DNA of 64,000 nucleotides, taken from positions 1,736,001 through 1,800,000 of the forward strand of contig NZ_MPZS01000001.1 in the NCBI RefSeq assembly GCF_002020135.1, read 5' to 3'. Positions 58,371 to 64,000 of the stretch are shown here, one piece after another; position 1 is the stretch's first letter, and every line of letters starts with the position of its first letter. The notes below the pieces were generated by a model that ran no database searches, was not told where the DNA came from, and saw only the letters and a list, made by a program, of their open reading frames with translations. The stretch is from Thioclava marina (GTDB lineage: Bacteria; Pseudomonadota; Alphaproteobacteria; Rhodobacterales; Rhodobacteraceae). The position numbers and the translations under genes are program-made.

Positions 58371-59046
58371 CGAGCATCCCCTCGGCCAGCGGGATCGACT
58401 CTGGGCGGCCGACATCGCACCAGCCCCCCTCGTGCACGATCCCGTAGAGACGCCCCTCGGAGATCATCTGGTTCCAGAGTAGGTTGAGGGAGAATTTTTC
58501 CTCCGAAATCGTCTCTATTCCAGCAGGATCGATGATTTGAGCGCCGGTATAGACATAGCCCGGACCGCGCCTCAGCCGCCCCTGATCGTCACAGGTGAAA
58601 TCCCCTGCGCCCATATGGCCCAGTGCCTGTTCGGGTGGCACCAACATCAAGAGCGCCCCCATCCGGTCAGGCTCCCACGCGGCACGCAATCGCGCGATCG
58701 CATTCGGCCCGGTCCAGATCGCATCGGTATTGAGTGTAAGAACCGGCCCCTCGCCCAGAAGCGGCAGCGCCTTGCGCAAACCGCCGCCGGTTTCCAGAAC
58801 CTCTTCGCTTTCGTCCGAGACCAGCACCTCGCGCCCGGCAAGATGAGCGATCATCTGATCGGCGAAATAATGGACATTCGCCACGATCCGCCGCGCCCCG
58901 CCCTCCTGAGCCAGATCGAGCGCGTGATCGATCAGCGGCTTGCCCGCCACCTCGACAAGCGGTTTCGGGCGATCATTGGTCAGCGGGCGCATCCGCGTAC
59001 CCAAACCCGCCGCGAAGACCATGATGGCGTCAGGGGCTGGGGGCAT
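58360..59046 (-). CDS. murU: MurU-like N-acetylmuramate-1-phosphate uridylyltransferase
   Basis: 228 residues. Nucleotidyltransferase motif FAAGLGTRMRPLTNDRPKPLVEV (about 11-33) and LNTDAIWTG for metal binding. With AmgK it makes UDP-MurNAc from recycled MurNAc and bypasses MurA; this pair gives partial fosfomycin tolerance in Pseudomonas and Caulobacter. It overlaps amgK by 17 bases. Confidence 0.85.
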   Translation of the reverse strand: MPPAPDAIMVFAAGLGTRMRPLTNDRPKPLVEVAGKPLIDHALDLAQEGGARRIVANVHYFADQMIAHLAGREVLVSDESEEVLETGGGLRKALPLLGEGPVLTLNTDAIWTGPNAIARLRAAWEPDRMGALLMLVPPEQALGHMGAGDFTCDDQGRLRRGPGYVYTGAQIIDPAGIETISEEKFSLNLLWNQMISEGRLYGIVHEGGWCDVGRPESIPLAEGMLDGG

Positions 59047-60016
59047 CGGCTTGCAACTCCTTGATCAGCTCGGGCGTGACGGGGGGATAGGCTACGCGCA
59101 GGAAAGCGGCGATTTCGGCCAGTGTGGGATGGGCGAGGTTGCGCTCGATATAGGCCCAGACGCGCGGCATGTAGGCGAGGTAATGGGGCTTGCCATCGAC
59201 GCGGCAAAGCTTGGCGAAGATGCCGAGGATCCGCAGCGCACGCTGAGTGCCGAGAAGGGCGTAGATCGCCGCGAAACGGTCATGATCGAGGCCGGCGGCG
59301 GCGGCGTAATGGGCGATCTGTGTGCGTTCGACCGCAGGCGACACGTCTCGGCGCGCATCCTGAAGGGCGGAGACGAGATCATAGGCGGGATGCGCCTGCA
59401 CCGCGTCCTGAAAGTCGAGCAGCCCGAGCCGTGCGAGACCGGGCCGGTCGAGCAGGATGATATTCTCGGCATGGAAATCGCGCAGGCACATCACGAGCGG
59501 CTCTTGTGAGAGCGTGTCGAACGTCTTTGCGATGGCGGTTTTCAGTTGCGCGGCAGCGGCAGGGTCGGTGCAGGGATAATGCGCGGGCACGAGATCGAGA
59601 AGAGAGGCAAGCCCTGCCCCGTCAAGCCGTGCGAGATCCTCGAGCGGCGTGTGCCGATGCAGCGCGAGAAGCATCTCGGTGATCTCGCGATAAAGCGCGG
59701 GTTCTTCCTCGGGATGCTCGGCCAGGCGCCGCGCCATCAACGCGTCGCCGAAATCCTCCAGCAGCAACAGCCCCTCTTCATCCGAGCGCGCCAGCGGTTG
59801 CGGCGTGGAGAACCCGGCTTGCGAGAGCCAGGCGCCGATCCGCAGGAACCGCTCGATTTCGGGGCCGGGCGGGGCCTTCATCAGAATGGCGGTCTGCCCC
59901 GCGCGGGAGAGGCGCTCGTAGCTGCGCGCCGAGGCGTCACCTGCGAGCGGCGCGCGCGTCGCATCTGCCCATCCAGCGCGGGCGAGAAAGGCTATGATAG
60001 AGCCTGTTTCAGCCAT
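59030..60016 (-). CDS. amgK: AmgK, anomeric MurNAc/GlcNAc kinase
   Basis: 328 residues, phosphotransferase (APH) fold: catalytic CLRDFHAENIILL (about 182-194) and Mg site LLDFQDAVQAHPAYDL (about 204-219). Phosphorylates MurNAc on C1 in cell-wall recycling. ATG 60016 (GGAGG) overlaps tsaE by eight bases. Confidence 0.86.
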   Translation of the reverse strand: MAETGSIIAFLARAGWADATRAPLAGDASARSYERLSRAGQTAILMKAPPGPEIERFLRIGAWLSQAGFSTPQPLARSDEEGLLLLEDFGDALMARRLAEHPEEEPALYREITEMLLALHRHTPLEDLARLDGAGLASLLDLVPAHYPCTDPAAAAQLKTAIAKTFDTLSQEPLVMCLRDFHAENIILLDRPGLARLGLLDFQDAVQAHPAYDLVSALQDARRDVSPAVERTQIAHYAAAAGLDHDRFAAIYALLGTQRALRILGIFAKLCRVDGKPHYLAYMPRVWAYIERNLAHPTLAEIAAFLRVAYPPVTPELIKELQADAPSP

Positions 60017-60476
60017 TCCACGCCTCCAGAACGGCATCAACCAAGGGCGTTTGCGCACTGAAACAGACCCGGCGCGCGGCGCCATCTTCGGTCTGCTCGA
60101 ACCGCAGGCGCAGCGCGCCCTCAGGCGTGGCCGAGCCCAACCGGTCGGGCCATTCGATAAGGCAGATTGCGGTCTCGAAAGCGGTGTCGAGGCCCAACTC
60201 GTAGACCTCGTCGGGATGGCTGAGCCGATAGAGATCGGCATGCCAGATCTCGCAATCGGCCTCGTAGGTCTGCACAAGGGTAAAAGTCGGCGAGGGCACA
60301 TCCTCCGCGCGGCCCAACCGCGATTGGATCAATGATCGCGCGAAATGGGTTTTGCCCGCGCCGATCGGCCCTTCGAGAAGCAGAACATCGCCGGGATGCG
60401 CGAAACGCGCGAAAATCGCCCCGAGGCGGGTCGTGGCGTCCGGATCGGGAAGGTCGAGGCAAGGCATCTCGGGCAT
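60009..60476 (-). CDS. tsaE: TsaE, tRNA t6A modification ATPase
   Basis: 155 residues. P-loop LEGPIGAGKTHFARSLI (about 34-50) and SPTFTLVQTYE, DLYRL, IEWPDRLG motifs. It is the ATPase of the TsaBDE complex for N6-threonylcarbamoyladenosine at A37. ATG 60476 is used; a start at 60500 is open. Confidence 0.9.
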   Translation of the reverse strand: MPEMPCLDLPDPDATTRLGAIFARFAHPGDVLLLEGPIGAGKTHFARSLIQSRLGRAEDVPSPTFTLVQTYEADCEIWHADLYRLSHPDEVYELGLDTAFETAICLIEWPDRLGSATPEGALRLRFEQTEDGAARRVCFSAQTPLVDAVLEAWNG

Positions 60477-60515
60477 GGGTCGAGTTTTACCCTGCCCCAC
60501 GTCCGCTGCAAGCGG

Positions 60516-62111
60516 TTAACCCTGATCGAGAAGCGCCATCGTTTTGCGCGCGGGCTTGGCGACATCACCGGGCGCGGTCGGGACAAAACGCACCAACACG
60601 GCCCCGCTGGGCAGGCTTTGCAGCGAACAGATGATACGCGCCCCATTGCGCAGGCTGACGGTCTCGGACAGCGCCTCGGGTCGGCCGAATTCGCGCGCCA
60701 CAGCGTGCAGGCGCGACCAGAGCGCGGAAGGATCCGCCTGCGCCTCCCACTGGCTGATCGCGTCAGACAAGGTGATCCGCCCGAGCGTTGTTTCCGGCTC
60801 CAGCCCCCACAGCCGCGCATAGGCAGCATTGGAAAGCGCAAGTTCCCCCGACGGATGGAAGACGACCACCGCATCGGGCAACGCGTCGAGCACATCCTGC
60901 CCCATCTCGATCTCGCCGCGGAAACGCCGCGTCAGTGATATCTCGGCCGAGATATCCTCGAAGAGAAACGCCACCGCGCCATCGGCATGCGGGCGGCCGG
61001 TGACTCGATAGGTCTGGCCGTTGGGCAGATTCCAGGTCTCGGAATGAAAGCCCGAGGCGGCAGCCTGCTCAAGCTCTGTCATCTGGATGCGCCAGCTACG
61101 GTAATCCTTTGGCTCGGGCATCATCCGGGTCTCACGCAGCCGGTCGAGAAAGGCGTAGAGCGTCGGTCGTCCAGTGAGAAAATCCGGGCCTAGTTGCAGC
61201 AGGTCGATGAGCGCGGGATTGAAAAGCTGAAGCTGCCGGTTTCGGTCGAAAATCGCGAGGCCTGTGGTGAGATCGGCGAAAATTTTGGTGAGGGTTTGCA
61301 CGAAATCGCGCAACGCCCCTTCGGCACGCACGGTCGCATCCGCGGGAAGCGCGAAATGGATCGCTCCACCGGGCACGGCGAAGGATTCGCAGTCGTACCA
61401 ACGCGCACCCTCATCGTCTTTCGTAAGTTTCGCGCGGACGGGGCCTCCATCGGCCTCCCCCTCCGCCGGCAAATCGAACAATGACGGCAGAGGCCATGTG
61501 AACCCCTCTCCGCCCTCCTCGAACGCGTCCGTACGCAGCAGATAGGCGCGATTGGCCCAGGTCACGGTGCCTGCCGTATCGCTGCGCCAAACCAGAATGG
61601 GCGAGCGATCAAGCGTCGAGCGCATCATCTCCAACTCGTCTTCGAGCGCGCGCTGCGACAGGGAATCGACCCGAACACCGCGCCCTTCCGTGCCCGGATC
61701 GATCAGGGTTATCCGCGCGAAACCTCCGACATCCTCGGCGATCATCCGCATCCTCTCGGGACCAGGTGTTTCCGCGTTTTCGGTCATCTCGATCTGCCCA
61801 TGCTCGGCCAGGGTGGCCATGCGGGCGCGAAACTCCGAAAAACGCGGCGCGACAAAGGACGAGAGCCGCGCCCAATCGCTGACGCTGATTGGCGTGGCCT
61901 CGAGCAGACGCCGCGCCGAGGGCGTCGCGTCAACCAGTTCCTCATTGTCGAAGAGGAAAACCGTTTCCTCCAACCCGTCGGGATGCGCAGGCTCCAACCC
62001 CTGAACGTTTTTGCGCCCGATCACCAGCCAGACGATCAGAAGGGCAATGATCGCCGCCCCGACCGAAGTCAGGGAGATCAAAGCAGCTTCAAGCCATGCG
62101 CTGTTCATCAT
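60516..62111 (-). CDS. PAS-domain protein, histidine-kinase-like but without a kinase domain
   Basis: 531 residues: N-terminal membrane helix (about 8-32), then four PAS-like domains (about 40-120, 160-260, 275-395 and 405-500). There is no H box and no HATPase; the chain ends soon after the last PAS in a short basic tail (KPARKTMALLDQG). The first PAS has NEELVDATPSARRLL and the last DAVVVFHPSGELALSNAAYARLWG. It is 89 bases downstream of regB. Possibly a signalling scaffold or DivL-like regulator; function unknown. Confidence 0.75.
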   Translation of the reverse strand: MMNSAWLEAALISLTSVGAAIIALLIVWLVIGRKNVQGLEPAHPDGLEETVFLFDNEELVDATPSARRLLEATPISVSDWARLSSFVAPRFSEFRARMATLAEHGQIEMTENAETPGPERMRMIAEDVGGFARITLIDPGTEGRGVRVDSLSQRALEDELEMMRSTLDRSPILVWRSDTAGTVTWANRAYLLRTDAFEEGGEGFTWPLPSLFDLPAEGEADGGPVRAKLTKDDEGARWYDCESFAVPGGAIHFALPADATVRAEGALRDFVQTLTKIFADLTTGLAIFDRNRQLQLFNPALIDLLQLGPDFLTGRPTLYAFLDRLRETRMMPEPKDYRSWRIQMTELEQAAASGFHSETWNLPNGQTYRVTGRPHADGAVAFLFEDISAEISLTRRFRGEIEMGQDVLDALPDAVVVFHPSGELALSNAAYARLWGLEPETTLGRITLSDAISQWEAQADPSALWSRLHAVAREFGRPEALSETVSLRNGARIICSLQSLPSGAVLVRFVPTAPGDVAKPARKTMALLDQG

Positions 62112-62200
62112 CGGGCGACTCCAACCTGTCCGGGTCGGAGCTTGTCGCTGAAATGGTTAATTCCGGGTTAAACCCAAATTTGCGGCGCTGTCCGTAGGTC

Positions 62201-63583
62201 TCAGAGCTCGATCGGCTGATTGAACCCCAGCGCTCCTTCCTTCTGCGCGAGGATGCGTTGGGCAGGCCAAACCACTTCGACCACCGCACCGGAACGGGTC
62301 GGGTTGTCGGAAGCCGAGGCATAGGGCGCATCGCCATTGGCAAAACTGAGCCGCCCGCCGGTGCGTTCGATCAGCGTCTTGGCAATGAACACGCCAAGCC
62401 CCATTCCCTCGTAATCCTTGCGCTCCGACGCGTTCGAGCGCGGTTGCAGGAACGGATCTCCGATACGGTTGAGGACATTGGCCGGAAAGCCCTTGCCGTC
62501 GTCGATAACCCGCACCGTGATCCGCTCGGCATCCCATTCGGCCTCGACCCAGACGGTCGAGCGCGCGAAATCCACCGCGTTCTGAATGAAATTGCGCAGC
62601 GCATGGATCAGCTCGGGATAGCGATAGATCGTCGGCTGGCGTTCAGATCCGCCCTCGGCGGGATGCGCATCGAAGACGATCTCGATTCCGCGCTCAAGAT
62701 GCGGATCCGCCGCCTCGCGCAGCACCGCCAGGAGCGGCGCGGTGCGCATATGCAGATCGTCTTTTCCGACACGTCCCATCGAGTGAAGGATATCGCGGCA
62801 CCGATCAGCCTGCTCGCGGATGAGCAGCGCATCGTCGCGCAGCTCGGGCTTGTCGTCGAGTTCGTCGGCAAGCTCGGAGCTTACCAGCTTGATCGTCGCA
62901 AGCGGCGTACCCAGCTCATGCGCTGCGGCAGCCACGACCCCACCTAGATCGGTGAGCTTCTGCTCGCGCGCGAGCGCAAGCTGGGTCGCGCGCAGGGCGT
63001 CCCCCATCGAGCGTACCTCGGTCGAGACCTTGTGCGCATAAGCCCCGAGGAAGGCCACCCCGATGATGATCGCAAGCCAATAGCCGAATTCGAAGACGTC
63101 CGGCACGGCGATCACCTCGCCGGTCTTGCTGACCAGAGGCAGGTAAATGACGGCCACGATCGAGATCATCACCATCGTCGAGAGGCCGAGGAAGATCGTT
63201 GCCGAACGCTCGAGAGCGGTCGCGGCGATCGTGACCGGAACCAGGATGAGAAGGGCGAAGGGATTGTTCATCCCGCCGGTGATCGACAGGAGCAGCGCCA
63301 GTTGCGCCATATCGAACAGAAGCGTCGCCGCGGCCTCGGTCTGGGTCAGCCGCTTGGTGTCGGGAAAGAGGAAGATCGCGACGAGGTTGGCCGCGACCGC
63401 CGCACCGACCGTCGCAAGACAGAGCGGCAAATCAAGGGCGATATCATAGACATAATAGGTGACGAGAATCGCGCCGAGCTGCCCGAGGATCGCCGTCCAG
63501 CGCAAGATTATGAGTGTGCGCAGCCGCACCCAGTCGTGATGCGTCTCGGCCGGGCCGGGCTCGGCTTCCAGGCGTTGGGCCAT
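62201..63583 (-). CDS. regB: RegB/PrrB redox sensor histidine kinase
   Basis: 460 residues: six membrane helices (about 25-180) with the quinone-binding loop GGMNNPF (103-109), H box AAHELGTPLATI with His222, redox Cys262 in QADRCRDIL, and HATPase (NFIQNAVDFA, DDGKGFP, GMGLGVFIAKTL). Its redox signal controls photosynthesis, respiration and denitrification genes via RegA/PrrA. ATG 63583 with GGAGG. Divergent from senC. Confidence 0.94.
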   Translation of the reverse strand: MAQRLEAEPGPAETHHDWVRLRTLIILRWTAILGQLGAILVTYYVYDIALDLPLCLATVGAAVAANLVAIFLFPDTKRLTQTEAAATLLFDMAQLALLLSITGGMNNPFALLILVPVTIAATALERSATIFLGLSTMVMISIVAVIYLPLVSKTGEVIAVPDVFEFGYWLAIIIGVAFLGAYAHKVSTEVRSMGDALRATQLALAREQKLTDLGGVVAAAAHELGTPLATIKLVSSELADELDDKPELRDDALLIREQADRCRDILHSMGRVGKDDLHMRTAPLLAVLREAADPHLERGIEIVFDAHPAEGGSERQPTIYRYPELIHALRNFIQNAVDFARSTVWVEAEWDAERITVRVIDDGKGFPANVLNRIGDPFLQPRSNASERKDYEGMGLGVFIAKTLIERTGGRLSFANGDAPYASASDNPTRSGAVVEVVWPAQRILAQKEGALGFNQPIEL

Positions 63584-63693
63584 GTTTCCTCCGCGTCGAA
63601 ACCGCGCAACGTGAAACAAACGCCGCACGAAAACATTGATAATCGGCCCTCTTCGCGCGATCAATGCACCGCGGACACGAGGGAGACGAGCAA

Positions 63694-64000
63694 ATGAACA
63701 CTGTCGCGAAATTTTCGGCCATCGGGGCCGCGATTGCCGTGGTGGCGGGTTTGGGGATCACCTGGTTTGCCAGCACACGCGTCGCGAATGACGATATCTT
63801 CGCGCAATGCCGCTCGAGCGTGGTTGCGGGCGGCACCGGCCAGATCGGCGGGCCTTTCACCCTCACGGACGAGAACGGCAAGACGGTGACCGACAAGGAT
63901 GTGATCACCGAGCCGAGCATCATCTATTTCGGTTATACCTATTGCCCCGATGTCTGCCCGCTCGACAGCGCGCGCAACGCCGAAGCCGTCGCCATCCTGG
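63694..64000 (+). CDS. senC: SenC/PrrC (SCO1 family), 5' part
   Basis: Begins at ATG 63694 and runs off the right edge after about 102 residues. One N-terminal anchor (about 7-26), then a thioredoxin-fold with GPFTLTDENGK and the copper motif CPDVC (about 87-91). SCO proteins deliver copper to cytochrome oxidase and sense redox. Divergent from regB; regA usually follows. Confidence 0.9.
   Translation, partial: MNTVAKFSAIGAAIAVVAGLGITWFASTRVANDDIFAQCRSSVVAGGTGQIGGPFTLTDENGKTVTDKDVITEPSIIYFGYTYCPDVCPLDSARNAEAVAIL

Noticed and set aside
63635-63664. TTGAT and ATCAA half-sites in the regB-senC gap
   Set aside because: They are 19 bases apart instead of four, so not an Fnr-type dyad.

Overview
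The window reads as chromosomal DNA of a denitrifying alphaproteobacterium of the Rhodobacteraceae/Paracoccaceae type. Evidence: high GC content, dense ATGA-coupled operons, a cd1-type (nirS) denitrification cluster with nirI, nnrS and an nirX-like gene, a PhyR-NepR-EcfG general stress response module, a RegB/PrrB-SenC redox pair at the right edge, and a TamA-TamB, SecB-FxsA-Tim44-MltA-Smr and AddAB-AmgK-MurU-TsaE gene order typical of the class. No mobile element, tRNA, rRNA or CRISPR array was seen.

1-23 kb is a denitrification block. Two unfused NarK-type transporters run leftwards, divergent from a Crp/Fnr regulator (NarR-like); two perfect TTGAT-N4-ATCAA sites lie between them. Then comes a leftward operon nirS-E-C-F-DL-G-H-J-N plus a small membrane protein, giving cytochrome cd1 nitrite reductase and the whole heme d1 pathway. 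A rightward operon nirI-nnrS-nirX is followed by norCBQDEF for nitric oxide reductase. A second Crp/Fnr regulator (NNR/DNR type) closes the block, convergent on norF. The nirS/nirI divergent promoter and the norC promoter share the same 18-base operator TTGACTTTCGTTAAGGCG, different from the nar-type sites.

23-27 kb holds a TetR regulator, a membrane fusion protein, an ABC ATPase and an ABC-2 permease (related to the CecR-YbhGFSR arrangement of E. coli), with a perfect 16-bp palindrome as probable operator.

27-36 kb is a general-stress-response island. phyR diverges from nepR-ecfG and a HisKA_2 histidine kinase, followed by a phospholipase D-like protein. Upstream of small stress membrane proteins (DUF1328, PLDc_N, holin-like plus DUF3618-like, CsbD, AI-2E family) I find repeated GGAAC-N16/17-CGTT promoters. 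Between phyR and nepR the two divergent promoters are superimposed on one perfect 11-bp inverted repeat.

36-51 kb carries housekeeping and envelope genes: aldo/keto reductase, YihY, TamB-TamA, IPP isomerase, SecB, FxsA, Tim44-like, MltA, Smr, a lipoprotein hydrolase, HslU-HslV and a capsule-transferase-like orphan. 51-64 kb is a long leftward series: regB, a kinase-less PAS protein, tsaE, amgK, murU, addB, addA and trxA. The start of senC (prrC) diverges from regB and runs off the right edge.
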